A stretch of DNA of 64,000 nucleotides from Ignavibacteriales bacterium. Its GTDB lineage: Bacteria; Bacteroidota; Ignavibacteria; Ignavibacteriales; SURF-24. Below, piece after piece: positions 50,119 through 59,966 of the stretch (positions are counted from its first letter, which is position 1; each line of letters starts with the position of its first letter). The translations under genes were made by a program, and so were the position numbers. The notes under the pieces are model-generated. The model saw only the letters and a list, made by a program, of their open reading frames with translations. It was not told where the DNA came from and did not search any database. The DNA lies in the NCBI GenBank assembly GCA_003599415.1, contig QZKB01000072.1:1-64000 (forward strand), read 5' to 3'.

Positions 50119-52178
50119 TGACAAAAGAAAGCAAACTAAAAAATATTATTCTTTTAGACAGGCTGATCTTTGGTTCGCTGGTTCTGTTCCTGCTCACTCT
50201 TACCAATTCAATATTTCTTAACCAGCTTGGTTATTATGCTGCTTTGATATTTGCCGTTATCCGTTATGCAGTAAGCAGGGAAAACAAATTTAAAAAGACA
50301 GGACTTGAATTATTTTTTATAGCGTTTATTGTCTCGGAAATTATTTCTACTGCATTATCATTAAACTTTCCTCTGGCGTTCAACAATTTTCTTAAGAGGA
50401 TTTTACTCATTCCCATAGTTTATACAATTATTGCCGCTACCGATGATGAATCCAAATTGAAACTTGAGTTCAAAATTTTTATCGGCGCAGCAATTTTCAG
50501 TATGGGGATTTACTTGTTCAATGCGTACAAGCATTACATTTATAATTTGTACAGTCTTGAATCTTCCGGTCCGTCGGTCTTTCAGTACCCTATTACAACA
50601 AGCGAAATAATGAGCTTTGTCGTTATCTATCTTTTTGCTTTTCTTATAAACGAAAGGACTACACTGAAATACCGTATCCTTAACCTTGTCCTTTTGGGTA
50701 TTGCTGCATTGGCGTTATTCTCCACTTACAAACGTACAGGATGGCTGGGTGCTGCAGTTGGAATTTTAATGGTTGTAGTTATCGGCAGGAAATGGAAAAT
50801 ACTTATTCCTTTAGCAGTAGGATTGACAGCGGTATTATTTTTAAGTAATAATAAAAGCATTCTGCAGATTTACGACTTCGACCAGAATACACTTAAGCTC
50901 AATCAGACAATTTCTACAAATGGACGCGCTTCAGATGTAATGCCGGATTCCAATAGTTTTTATCTGTCTGATTTTAATAACGGGCTTGTTAAGTATTCAT
51001 CTGGTAATTCTTTAATTAAGCTGAGTTTGCCTGCACCTGTAATCTCTGCTGCAAAATGGAATGATACTACTCTGATTGCAAACCTTATTGATACCCGCTT
51101 TATTGTCTTAAATAAAAATGATGAGAAGCTTGCATTGGGGAATGAGTTTATTTCTCCCGGACAAACAAATTCATATCTTGTCACAAACGGTTTGTTATAT
51201 GTCCTTGATAGTGATAGCGGCCTGACAGTATTTAAGACTCCTGATAAAAAAAATGCGGTACGCTTTCCGGAACTTGGCAGGTTTCATAAGATGAGCATCG
51301 ATTCGCATTATGCGGCATTCTATTCTCTTGAGAATAAATTAAGAATTTATAAGCTTGAAAATAATTTACCGGCAAAACTTATTTATGAGACAACACCGAA
51401 ATTTACTTTAACCGGAATTCATCTTGATAGAGCCTTGATCCTCTCCGATGAAAAATCAACCTCAGTTTATGAAATTGACAATAATCTGCTCAGATTCGCG
51501 GGAAGAAATAATCAACTAAGGAATTTATTCAAGTTTTCCAAAGATAAGGGTAAACTTGTAGCTGTTGATTTAACCGGCCAGGTCGTATCAATTGATACAA
51601 CAGCAGACGATCAAATAAGGTTTACCTCACTTACAAAGCTGGATTACCTGCCGGGTTCCCTCAACCTTAAGAATTCAAAATTGTATTTTACGTATTCAAA
51701 GGTAAGCAGACTTAACAGCATTTTTGATATCTACAATCCATCCAACTTTAACAGGTTCGCATTCTGGCGGGCAGGATTAAAAATATTCCGGGATTACCCA
51801 ATTTTTGGTGTGGGTGATATTGACCTTGCTTTCTTATACATTCAATATAAGAATGAGTACGACAAGGAAATCCAGGGGCATATGCATAACAATTTTGTTC
51901 ACGTTCTCGTAACGCTTGGCGCATTTGGATTTATAATTATGTGCGCATTGCTTATGAAAATTTTTCTTATTCATTTGAAAATATATAAAGCTTTAAAGGA
52001 CAAACAATTTGCTTCTTCTTTTGCTTTGGGTTCGGCAGCTTGCTTTGTTGCGTTTATTGTTTCCGGGTTAACTGAACTGAATCTCTTTGATCATGAAATT
52101 ATAACGCTGATTTGGTTTATGCTTGGATTGAACCTTGCTTTCTATTTTAAAATGAAGCCGGCAGAAGAAAAAAGCTGA
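50118..52178 (+). CDS. O-antigen ligase/polymerase family protein with propeller-like insertion
   Basis: A 686-residue membrane protein of the Wzy_C/WaaL superfamily. About ten membrane helices occupy residues 12-245, including the FSTYKRTGWLG signature at about 201-211. Instead of the usual short periplasmic loop there is a hydrophilic, beta-rich block at about 246-533, made of roughly seven 40-residue repeats, each with a YLSDFNNGLV-like or YVLDSDSGLT-like strand. Then the catalytic end resumes: FWRAGLKIFRDYPIFGVGDID (549-569) and GHMHNNFVHVLVTLG (587-601), which matches the essential His/Asn motif, followed by the last helices. It transfers or polymerises surface glycans. Overlaps the ABC exporter gene by one base. 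Confidence 0.85.
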   Translation: MTKESKLKNIILLDRLIFGSLVLFLLTLTNSIFLNQLGYYAALIFAVIRYAVSRENKFKKTGLELFFIAFIVSEIISTALSLNFPLAFNNFLKRILLIPIVYTIIAATDDESKLKLEFKIFIGAAIFSMGIYLFNAYKHYIYNLYSLESSGPSVFQYPITTSEIMSFVVIYLFAFLINERTTLKYRILNLVLLGIAALALFSTYKRTGWLGAAVGILMVVVIGRKWKILIPLAVGLTAVLFLSNNKSILQIYDFDQNTLKLNQTISTNGRASDVMPDSNSFYLSDFNNGLVKYSSGNSLIKLSLPAPVISAAKWNDTTLIANLIDTRFIVLNKNDEKLALGNEFISPGQTNSYLVTNGLLYVLDSDSGLTVFKTPDKKNAVRFPELGRFHKMSIDSHYAAFYSLENKLRIYKLENNLPAKLIYETTPKFTLTGIHLDRALILSDEKSTSVYEIDNNLLRFAGRNNQLRNLFKFSKDKGKLVAVDLTGQVVSIDTTADDQIRFTSLTKLDYLPGSLNLKNSKLYFTYSKVSRLNSIFDIYNPSNFNRFAFWRAGLKIFRDYPIFGVGDIDLAFLYIQYKNEYDKEIQGHMHNNFVHVLVTLGAFGFIIMCALLMKIFLIHLKIYKALKDKQFASSFALGSAACFVAFIVSGLTELNLFDHEIITLIWFMLGLNLAFYFKMKPAEEKS

Positions 52179-52189
52179 AGTAAGAAAAT

Positions 52190-53584
52190 TTATTTCCCTT
52201 TTAATGATCCCCTGAACATCTGGTAAATTGTAGTAAAGAGAACCTGGATGTCTAACCAGAAAGTCCAATTCTCGATATACCATAAATCATATTCAAATCT
52301 TTTACGTATAAGCAATTTGTTTTCATCTTCATCATGGGAGTCGCCACGGAAACCATGGATTTGTGCCCACCCTGTAATGCCGGGTTTAACAAGCTGGCGC
52401 AACCTGAATTCATCAACATATTCTTTATACTTTCTTTCGAACGCAATTGCGTTTGGGCGCGGGCCAACAATCGACATATCTCCCATGAATACATTCAGGA
52501 ACTGCGGGGTTTCATCAATATTATACTTGCGCAGGAAACGACCGAACTTTGTAATACGCGGATCCGATTTCTCAACTGTAGAAAACTTTTCATCATACCT
52601 TTCAAAGTCATGCATGGAACGTAGTTTAATGCACCTGAAAACTTTATTGTTAATACCAATTCTTTCCTGTATAAAAAACACGTGACCTTTTGAAGTAAAC
52701 TTCTGGATTATTGCCACAAGCGGAATTAGCCACGAAAGGACAAACACAATAAAGATGAATGATAAAACAATATCGAAGGTGCGCTTTATAACCCGCCAGT
52801 GAAATTCTGCTAATGGTTCTTCACGGACGCTTATAAGAGGAATATTTCCGAAGAATCCTAATTTAAATCTCGACGACAGGAATTTGAAATAATCCGGAAT
52901 AATATAAGAACGTACAGCGTACCTGTTACATATTTTTATAATTGAATCTAACCTGTCAATCTCGTAACCCGGAAGTGCGACCACAACATCATCAATGTTT
53001 CCTGCCGAGATAATTGTCTCAAGATTGTCTATGCTGCCGAGATAATTTTTTGATGAAGGTGCATCGTCAAGGAAACCAATAAAGTTATAATCCGAATCCT
53101 TTGAGGAATTAACCGACTGAAGGAAGTTCTGACCAATTTCTCCTGAACCGATGATAATAAGATTCTGAACATTTATTCCGCGCTTATGCGTAAGGCGCAG
53201 ATGCTTATTTAAAAGTAAATTCCCAATCCCGATTAAAACGGCAACCTGCAGGCTGTAAAGAAAAACAAAGTTGCGAAGGAATAAAGGTTCTTTAATTGCG
53301 AACAGGAATATTATTGCTGTAACAATCTGAACAATTATGTTCTTAATCGCTTTAATATAAATATCAAAGAAGGATGCCGAACCGGGATTTTCATAAAGAC
53401 CAAGTACGTTTGAAGAGAAGAACCACATTATGTTCAGTATAAACTGGAGAAGAAACATTAAACCGTTTGATAACAACAAGCTTAACGACTGCGCCAGTAT
53501 TGCCGAAAAAAGAAATACAATGTTGATGATAATAAAATCTATCAGCTTTCTGATGAAACGTATTTTGCTCTTGTTGTTAATCAT
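52190..53584 (-). CDS. Polyprenyl-phosphate sugar phosphotransferase (WbaP/WcaJ type)
   Basis: A 464-residue initiating transferase. Residues 1-120 hold about four membrane helices, then a nucleotide-binding-like soluble region (NLIIIGSGEIGQNFLQ), another helix, and the catalytic bacterial sugar transferase domain (about 270-464): KRTFDIVLSFIFI, FFIQERIGINNKVFRCIKLRSM, IVGPRPNAIAFE and LVKPGITGWAQIHG. It loads a sugar-1-phosphate from a UDP-sugar onto undecaprenyl phosphate, starting repeat-unit synthesis. It is the last gene of the minus-strand glycan operon and converges with the ligase gene, leaving 11 bases between them. Confidence 0.93.
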   Translation of the reverse strand: MINNKSKIRFIRKLIDFIIINIVFLFSAILAQSLSLLLSNGLMFLLQFILNIMWFFSSNVLGLYENPGSASFFDIYIKAIKNIIVQIVTAIIFLFAIKEPLFLRNFVFLYSLQVAVLIGIGNLLLNKHLRLTHKRGINVQNLIIIGSGEIGQNFLQSVNSSKDSDYNFIGFLDDAPSSKNYLGSIDNLETIISAGNIDDVVVALPGYEIDRLDSIIKICNRYAVRSYIIPDYFKFLSSRFKLGFFGNIPLISVREEPLAEFHWRVIKRTFDIVLSFIFIVFVLSWLIPLVAIIQKFTSKGHVFFIQERIGINNKVFRCIKLRSMHDFERYDEKFSTVEKSDPRITKFGRFLRKYNIDETPQFLNVFMGDMSIVGPRPNAIAFERKYKEYVDEFRLRQLVKPGITGWAQIHGFRGDSHDEDENKLLIRKRFEYDLWYIENWTFWLDIQVLFTTIYQMFRGSLKGK

Positions 53585-53633
53585 TCAATTAAAACTTATT
53601 TAAAAATTTTTCTGCTGTGCAAATTTAAAACTA

Positions 53634-54785
53634 TTAAGACGTATAAAAAAGCTTGTCGTACAATTCTTCAGTTTTCCCAATCATCCCGGCTATTGAAAAT
53701 TTATCTTTTAGAATATTACCTGAGTTATTTCCCATCTGTTTTAATTCTTCCGGATGATCGCTGAAATAATTAATCCTTTTCCAGAGAGATGATAAATCGT
53801 TTAATGAAAAAAGCTCACCGTTTATTTTGTGTTGAATCATCTCATTGATAGAACCTGTATCCGTAGAAAGAACAGGTTTGCAGTAAGACATTGCTTCCAG
53901 AATTGCATATGGTAAAAATTCTTTCAGAGACGGCAAAATTACAAGATCAGCCGTTCTGAAATATGTCTCCATTTCCTGAACAAAACCTAAAAAGAAAATT
54001 ATGTTTTGGAGTTTCAGGTCGTTTACTTTTTGTTTAATCTTTTCTTCAAGTGGACCGTTGCCTGCAAAAAGAATTTTAATCTTTGGATTCAATTCTTCAT
54101 TCAACTGACTGAACGAATCAAGAAAGTTTAAGTGCCCTTTTTCCGGATAAAACAACGCAGGTAAAAGAACAAGAAAATCATCCTTGTTAAAACCACTTTT
54201 CAGCCTTATAGCATTTTCATCATTACGGGAATCTTTTAGGTCAACTCCGTTATAGATAAGATGATTCCTGTCCTTCCTGATGTGCAAGGTTTCTTCAAAT
54301 TGATTGCAGGCAAACTCAGATACTCCCACGAAGTGAATATTTCTTGTGGCAAGAAGTTTTTCTACCAGGAAATATATAAAACCAAGCCTGTCATTAAACT
54401 TGTGGAATGAACCACCGTGAGGGTTGTAAATTATTTTTTTATACCCGGCTAAGAAAGCAGCCAATCTTCCTAATGCTCCGGCTTTTGCAGCATGCAAATG
54501 AATTATGTCCGGCTTTATCTTTTTAATTATTTTATGTAATTCAAGAAAGCTTCTAAAATCAGCAGCAGGCTTAAGCTCTCTTTCCATAAATAATTCAACT
54601 AAGTTTATATTTGCAGCTTTTAGTTCGTCAAGATTTTTAATAAAAGTTGAATCAGCCCTTCTTGCTGAGTAAACAAAAGTTATATCGTACCTGGATTTGT
54701 CCAAACCCAGGAGCAGATCGACAATATGCTTTCTTCCGCCGCCGGAAGCAGTCTCGGTAACCATCAGTATTTTTAACCTGTTCAT
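53634..54785 (-). CDS. GT4-family glycosyltransferase
   Basis: A 383-residue retaining GT-B glycosyltransferase. The N-terminal half opens with LKILMVTETASGGGRKHIVDLLLGL and has HLHAAKAGALGRLAAF; the C-terminal half has ILFAGNGPLEEKIKQ, FLGFVQEMETYFRTADLVILPS and EAMSYCKPVLSTDTGSINEM, with the donor-binding Glu. It adds a sugar to the lipid-linked repeat unit in the cytoplasm; donor and linkage are unknown. It follows the GT2 gene with a 2-base gap. Confidence 0.93.
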   Translation of the reverse strand: MNRLKILMVTETASGGGRKHIVDLLLGLDKSRYDITFVYSARRADSTFIKNLDELKAANINLVELFMERELKPAADFRSFLELHKIIKKIKPDIIHLHAAKAGALGRLAAFLAGYKKIIYNPHGGSFHKFNDRLGFIYFLVEKLLATRNIHFVGVSEFACNQFEETLHIRKDRNHLIYNGVDLKDSRNDENAIRLKSGFNKDDFLVLLPALFYPEKGHLNFLDSFSQLNEELNPKIKILFAGNGPLEEKIKQKVNDLKLQNIIFFLGFVQEMETYFRTADLVILPSLKEFLPYAILEAMSYCKPVLSTDTGSINEMIQHKINGELFSLNDLSSLWKRINYFSDHPEELKQMGNNSGNILKDKFSIAGMIGKTEELYDKLFYTS

Positions 54786-54787
54786 AA

Positions 54788-55789
54788 CTAATAATTATTC
54801 CTGATGATATTACGCATCGAATTTAAAAGTTTTAATAAAAATACCGGCAGGTAAGTGGCGGATAATAGTACAAAAACTTTCAGGCTGAATTTTCTTTTCA
54901 ATAATTCTTTGCAAATGTCCCTTGCTTCTTTTTTTCTATATGAATCCAGCAGGAAACCGGCCACCCAAATTTTATAAGAATCAACATCAATATCCTGTCT
55001 GTGTAAAATTTTAGTTTCAGGTTTGTATGATGGATAATCATCAAAACCTTTCTCTCTTCTTTGTCTTGCAAACAGCTTTATTATTTTGTCGGTACTTAGC
55101 TGTTCCTGTCGTCTTGAGAATGAATAACCGCCTGCATTCAGCCGCCATTGTCCAAGGACGTCATTCAATTTAATTATATAAGCTACTTCAGAAATGCGAA
55201 GCCACATATCATAGTCTTCTCCGTTCTTAAATTTTTCCCTGTATCCGCCAAGAGCATCAAAGACTGATTTCCTGAACATTACATCGCTTTGCTGATAGAT
55301 ATTTCTATACAATAAAGTTCTTTTAGGATTCTTTGTTTTAATATTTCTTGTTCCGATAATGTTGTCATCCTGGTCAATCATATCTGCGCCACCGCCGATT
55401 AATCCAACATCAGGATTATTCTCAAGTAATTCAACTTCCTTTTGTAATCGGTCAGGGTAAGAAATGTCGTCTGAATCCAATCTTGCAATATATTTACCCC
55501 GCGCATTAGAAATACCGAAATTTGCAGACGCAGTTGTTCCCGTATTTTCTTTATGGAAAACTTTTATCCTGGAATCTTTTTGTTTAATTGAATCCAGAAT
55601 CTCAGCAGTCTTGTCTGTTGAACCGTCATCAACAATAATTAATTCAAAATTGGTGAAAGTCTGTTTGAGAATACTATCAATGCTTTTGCTTAAATATCTT
55701 TCATCATTATAAACACACATTACAACTGAGACAAGCGGCGTTGATGAATAGGCATTATCCCGGGTATTTGCTTGCGTTACCTGGTTCAT
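54788..55789 (-). CDS. GT2-family glycosyltransferase
   Basis: A 333-residue inverting GT-A transferase: VSVVMCVYNDERYLSKSIDSI at the start, the DDGSTDKTAE nucleotide-binding motif, RLDSDD as the metal-binding DxD equivalent and the downstream EDYDMWLRIS motif for acceptor/base. The C-terminal about 60 residues include a hydrophobic stretch that may associate with the membrane. It contributes a sugar to the surface glycan repeat. The start overlaps the DUF268 gene by 4 bases, so expression is coupled. Confidence 0.93.
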   Translation of the reverse strand: MNQVTQANTRDNAYSSTPLVSVVMCVYNDERYLSKSIDSILKQTFTNFELIIVDDGSTDKTAEILDSIKQKDSRIKVFHKENTGTTASANFGISNARGKYIARLDSDDISYPDRLQKEVELLENNPDVGLIGGGADMIDQDDNIIGTRNIKTKNPKRTLLYRNIYQQSDVMFRKSVFDALGGYREKFKNGEDYDMWLRISEVAYIIKLNDVLGQWRLNAGGYSFSRRQEQLSTDKIIKLFARQRREKGFDDYPSYKPETKILHRQDIDVDSYKIWVAGFLLDSYRKKEARDICKELLKRKFSLKVFVLLSATYLPVFLLKLLNSMRNIIRNNY

Positions 55790-56583
55790 TTTAAATCAAG
55801 CTTTGTCATTTCAAAAATACCGCAGCCATAGTTACAATTGAAATTGGTATTAATATTTCCTTCGGTAAGAATCTGGTTTGTGTGGATATCTCCTGCGTCA
55901 TCAACATAGGCAAATGAATCAACCGAATACTTGCTACTAAACAGATCGAGAAGATAACCTACTGAAAATACTCTGTGTGCATCAAACTCAACACGCTGTT
56001 TACCAATCGGAGTTGAAAAATAAAATTTTCCATTCGCCTTAAGAAGCTTATAAATATTATCAAGTCCTTTCAGGTAACCGTAGTAATCAATCTTATCACC
56101 ATACCTGCCGAGACCAAAATGTTCGATTGCATGAAGGCAGGAAACAGAATCGCAGTAATTAACTAAATTAAAGTTGCTGTCCGTAAAATCCATTTGCCGG
56201 AAAATAATATTCTGTGCGGTACTTTCAAGGTTCCGGATATCAAATACTTCAACTTTTCTGAAGCAGGCTAAATGAGCAACGAAGCCATCTATGCGCGAAC
56301 CAATATCAACATGCCTCTCCGGATTGTTCTTGTAGATTTTTTGAGCAACATATAAATCCTGGTGAAAGTAATGCCCTGTAGCCACGCCGCTTTTATCATA
56401 TCTATCTGATAACTGAGGATAAAGATTTCCGAACTTAAATTCTTTGTTGCTTCGCCCGTAAGCTTTCCTGAATAAGAAATAGTTTTTGATGTAAGGAGTT
56501 AGTCCTCTTAAAGAATTAAAAACGGTTAAAAGGTCAAGTCCTGTTGAGCGGAAGAAAATATATATTCTTTTCAGAATGTTCAT
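55786..56583 (-). CDS. DUF268 protein, methyltransferase-like
   Basis: A 265-residue protein of the DUF268 family, which has a Rossmann methyltransferase-like core. Visible landmarks are HVDIGSRIDGFVAHLACF, VEVFDIRNLESTAQNI, SCLHAIEHFGLGRYGDKIDYYG and FSTPIGKQRVEFDAHRVFS. The HVDIGSRIDG motif is the expected SAM-type loop, but substrate and activity are unproven. Members usually occur in polysaccharide clusters, as here, and may methylate sugars. It lies 5 bases after the upstream glycosyltransferase. Confidence 0.88.
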   Translation of the reverse strand: MNILKRIYIFFRSTGLDLLTVFNSLRGLTPYIKNYFLFRKAYGRSNKEFKFGNLYPQLSDRYDKSGVATGHYFHQDLYVAQKIYKNNPERHVDIGSRIDGFVAHLACFRKVEVFDIRNLESTAQNIIFRQMDFTDSNFNLVNYCDSVSCLHAIEHFGLGRYGDKIDYYGYLKGLDNIYKLLKANGKFYFSTPIGKQRVEFDAHRVFSVGYLLDLFSSKYSVDSFAYVDDAGDIHTNQILTEGNINTNFNCNYGCGIFEMTKLDLK

Positions 56584-56588
56584 AAAGT

Positions 56589-57611
56589 TTAAATGCCTTT
56601 AAATGCTGACTCACAAAGATTCTTAATATAGCTCTGGGCGGTATGCTCTTTTAAAGATCGTTCATATCCGGCATTGGCAATTGTCAAACGATGATCATCA
56701 TTTTTCAGGAAATATTTTATCTGGTCTGCCAGGTTGTATGGATTATCGAAGACAGCTATTTCTTTATCAATTTCATATGCAATGTTTAATCCCGGTACAA
56801 AGTAACTTAACTGAAAAGCGCCGCAGCCGTTTATTTCATAATGCCTGCCCTTTACCTGCTCTCTGTTCTTTTTGGTTCGAATGATATTCTTAATTGAATG
56901 CGCAGCACGCAGAGAGTAGAACAGAAAATTCATATCGTAAGAACTTGCGTTTGACAGATTAAGATTTATGCGTGATTGATTAAATACATTAACCATCTCT
57001 TCAATTGAAAGCCAGCTTTTATTGCCTGCCCAGCCGCGGCCGAAGATATTTACTTTTATTCCTTCTTTTGCAAGCAAATTGAAAATCCATTTACGTAAAG
57101 CGCTGAATCCCCCGACGAACGAAACATCATATTTAAGAGGTAAATCTTTTTTTGTATAGATGGAAGAATTAAATCCGAAAGGAGAATAGATTACCTGCTT
57201 AAATCCTTCCGATTGATATTGTTTTAGCATGTAAAAATCGGGAGTTGAGAAGTAATCAAAATACTTTATCCAATGCCGGGCAAATTCCTGGCGCCACGGA
57301 TCATCGATAAAATAACACACAGTATTTGTCATTCCCTTTAACTTTAAAACTGTGTTTTCATCAATTTCATTTTTGAATAAGCAGAAAACGGTAACGTCCG
57401 GCTTTTCAGACTTAATAAAATCATAGAGAAGTGAATTCATTTTTGCTTTGCCGTAATTCTTATATTCACTCAAGAAATCGAACAGTACAATGTTCTCTTT
57501 CCCAAATACATCTTCTGCCGGAATAAGGACGTTAAAATACTCGTAAGAGAATCCGCGTTCTTTTACACCATAATCATACTTCATTAAAACAAAAGCAATT
57601 TTCATCTTCAA
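56589..57611 (-). CDS. CgeB-like glycosyltransferase
   Basis: A 340-residue GT-B-type protein with a C-terminal glyco_trans_1_2 domain. KIAFVLMKYDYGVKERGFSY opens the protein; YFIDDPWRQEFARHW and VSFVGGFSALRKWIFNLL are in the middle and YEINGCGAFQLSYFVPGL near 265 is the characteristic CgeB-type motif, followed by ELKYFLKND-like helices. CgeB proteins probably transfer sugars to lipids or proteins, though the donor is unknown. It lies 8 bases downstream of the flippase gene. Confidence 0.83.
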   Translation of the reverse strand: MKMKIAFVLMKYDYGVKERGFSYEYFNVLIPAEDVFGKENIVLFDFLSEYKNYGKAKMNSLLYDFIKSEKPDVTVFCLFKNEIDENTVLKLKGMTNTVCYFIDDPWRQEFARHWIKYFDYFSTPDFYMLKQYQSEGFKQVIYSPFGFNSSIYTKKDLPLKYDVSFVGGFSALRKWIFNLLAKEGIKVNIFGRGWAGNKSWLSIEEMVNVFNQSRINLNLSNASSYDMNFLFYSLRAAHSIKNIIRTKKNREQVKGRHYEINGCGAFQLSYFVPGLNIAYEIDKEIAVFDNPYNLADQIKYFLKNDDHRLTIANAGYERSLKEHTAQSYIKNLCESAFKGI

Positions 57612-57619
57612 GTAAGTTA

Positions 57620-58987
57620 TTATGAGTTGTTAATCTCAGTCAGCGCTTCCTGCTTCTTCAACTCTTTCAACATGAACCAATTGATAATGCTGATATGTAA
57701 CATGTAAATAAAACCTATCACAAGTGTTGAATAAGCTACGCCATTAATCCCCCAAAAGTTAATGAAATAAAAATTTAAAAGAGGAGATAAAATTCCCACT
57801 AACACCTTTGGAAAAAGATATTTCTTGGGCTTGTTCAATCCCATACCAAGGAAACAAAATGTTTGACCGATATAAAACATACCGGCCCCAAGAACAAGAA
57901 GCGGAAGCAGGTAATAATAAATTGTGAAATCAGGACTGCTTATTAAAAGAATAAGTTGTTCTCCGAAAAATAAAGTCAGGAGAACGGAAAAAATCAGGAT
58001 AAAGATAGAAAGCGCTACCGAAAGAAAAACATTTTTAACTCCGGCATTTATTGAATCCTTATCTGTCATATTTGAAAACTTCTGAAAAATAATCGGTGAA
58101 GCAAAATCAGAAATAGTTGTGTTAGGTACAATTATAAAAGCGGAGATCAGCGACATCATAACGGCATAAATACCAACATCTTTAGTTGAAAGAAGCTCCG
58201 CCATTATCCATTTCTCACTGTTAAGCTGAAGCCAGCCCGTTAATCCCCAGATTAAAAACGGCAGCACGTAAGTAAACAGTGTAGAAAACATTTTCTTTCT
58301 TTCATCCAAAGGTGAATGTTTTAATGCAATATCTTTACCCGGCAGGAGTTTTCTTAAGTAGAAAAATTTTATTGTAATGAATGAAATCATTACACAGCTA
58401 TAGACGGCTAATGTTCTGTACAGTGTTATTTCACTTGAAGCTAATAAACCGGCTAATAAAGAAACGATTAGAATTTTTTCAACTGCCTGAAGAATTGAAT
58501 TCTCTTTTCTTTTTCTCAACAGGTTAAGGAAAGAATTAAAAAACTCCGTAAGCTTTAACAAAACAATAAAGCACCCGAATAGCATAAAAGCGTAAATTGC
58601 CCAGCCTGATTGATAACTCATATAAAAACTTAAAATTAAAGACAGGAACAGAACAACAAATGAAGAATAAAGCAATATGCTATAAACAAGTCGCACAAAT
58701 GAGCTTGCACTGGATTCATTATCATAATGGTAATAGTAGCGTAAAAAGCCCTGCGTAACCGGGCCGTAGAATATCATTCCAAGCAAAGCGGCAATTGTCA
58801 TCAGCAGGGAATACTCCCCGAAGACGTGTGTGCCCAGAGTTGAAATTATTTTTACAAGCGCAAAACCGAAAAGAAGATTTATTACCTGTCCGGCAAGTAC
58901 CCACATCATTTCGGACAATTTGTTTTGCGGGAAAGCAGAAACGATGTAATTTAGAAACAGCTTTTGCTTTTTAATTTTTTCGGGCAT
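57620..58987 (-). CDS. Oligosaccharide flippase (Wzx-like, MOP superfamily)
   Basis: A 455-residue membrane protein with about 12-14 hydrophobic helices. The start MMWVLAGQVINLLFGFALVKIIS and later GIYAVMMSLISAF and LPLLVLGAGMFYIGQTF fit polysaccharide transporters of the MOP/MATE superfamily. It would flip undecaprenyl-linked repeat units to the periplasm for the ligase/polymerase-like protein of the opposite strand. It is the first gene of the minus-strand glycan operon; the divergent GT2 gene starts 165 bases away. Confidence 0.9.
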   Translation of the reverse strand: MPEKIKKQKLFLNYIVSAFPQNKLSEMMWVLAGQVINLLFGFALVKIISTLGTHVFGEYSLLMTIAALLGMIFYGPVTQGFLRYYYHYDNESSASSFVRLVYSILLYSSFVVLFLSLILSFYMSYQSGWAIYAFMLFGCFIVLLKLTEFFNSFLNLLRKRKENSILQAVEKILIVSLLAGLLASSEITLYRTLAVYSCVMISFITIKFFYLRKLLPGKDIALKHSPLDERKKMFSTLFTYVLPFLIWGLTGWLQLNSEKWIMAELLSTKDVGIYAVMMSLISAFIIVPNTTISDFASPIIFQKFSNMTDKDSINAGVKNVFLSVALSIFILIFSVLLTLFFGEQLILLISSPDFTIYYYLLPLLVLGAGMFYIGQTFCFLGMGLNKPKKYLFPKVLVGILSPLLNFYFINFWGINGVAYSTLVIGFIYMLHISIINWFMLKELKKQEALTEINNS

Positions 58988-59152
58988 TTAAGGAGAATTC
59001 TTTGTTAATCCAAAATAAACGACTACTACGAAGATAAAATTATAATTATTTATTTGAAAGAAATATTTAATTCCTTTAGCTATATTTATTCCGAAAAACT
59101 CAGAGGATAAAATTCCTGCATAATACAAGTAAAAATACAGCCGCATGATTTT

Positions 59153-59914
59153 ATGGATAAACTAAAGCTTTCCTCTATAATTGTTGCCAAGAATGAAGAA
59201 AATAATATTGGCAGATGTATAGATAGCCAGATGGATTGCATTGATGAAATTATTGTTATGATTGATGCATCTTCTACTGACAAAACTGAAGAGATTGTTA
59301 AAAGCAAAAAGGTTACTTATTATTCTGTCAAATGGCAGGGTTATGCTAAAACCAAACAACTTGCGCTCGAGAAAACCTCAAACAACTGGGTGCTATGGAT
59401 TGATGCCGACGAATCTTTAACTCCTGAAATAAAAGCCGAGTTAAATGCATTCAAATATACTTCACCAAAATATGCTGCTTATTCTGTGGCAAGGAGAGCT
59501 TTCTTTTTAAATAAGTGGATTAAACACAGTGGTTGGTACCCGGCAAGAGTTACGCGCCTGTTTGATAAAAGCAAAGCAAGATTTAATGATAATAACGTTC
59601 ATGAAAATCTTGTTGTTGATGGTGAAACCGGGAAACTTGCAAATGATCTTAACCACTGGACTGACCCCACGATTGAACATTACCTGAAAAAGTTTAATGA
59701 ATATACTTCACTTGCCGCAAAAGATTTATACGAAAAGGGAAAACCGGTTTCCGTAATTGATTTAATACTTCGCCCGTTTTTAATGTTCCTAAAGATGTAC
59801 TTTATAAAGCTTGGATTTCTTGACGGTGTTCACGGCTTTATACTTGCAGTTTTTTCTTCGGCGTATGTTTTTACCAAATATACAAAGCTGTGGCACTTAA
59901 AAAAAAACAATTGA
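59153..59914 (+). CDS. GT2-family glycosyltransferase (WaaE/KdtX-like)
   Basis: A 253-residue transferase with LSSIIVAKNEENNIGRCIDS, MIDASSTDKTEEIV and VLWIDADESLTPE, the DxD-containing motif of family 2. The middle has the group-specific ARVTRLFDKSKARFNDNNVHENL and DLNHWTDPTIEHYLKKFNEY. This is the WaaE/KdtX-like type that adds a hexose to LPS core. A C-terminal hydrophobic tail may bind the membrane. It faces away from the minus-strand glycan operon. No close ribosome-binding site is obvious. Confidence 0.9.
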   Translation: MDKLKLSSIIVAKNEENNIGRCIDSQMDCIDEIIVMIDASSTDKTEEIVKSKKVTYYSVKWQGYAKTKQLALEKTSNNWVLWIDADESLTPEIKAELNAFKYTSPKYAAYSVARRAFFLNKWIKHSGWYPARVTRLFDKSKARFNDNNVHENLVVDGETGKLANDLNHWTDPTIEHYLKKFNEYTSLAAKDLYEKGKPVSVIDLILRPFLMFLKMYFIKLGFLDGVHGFILAVFSSAYVFTKYTKLWHLKKNN

Positions 59915-59966
59915 GATTGTCAGGGCGAATTCACATTTTAAGATGAAAACTGAAACAGAATAAATT

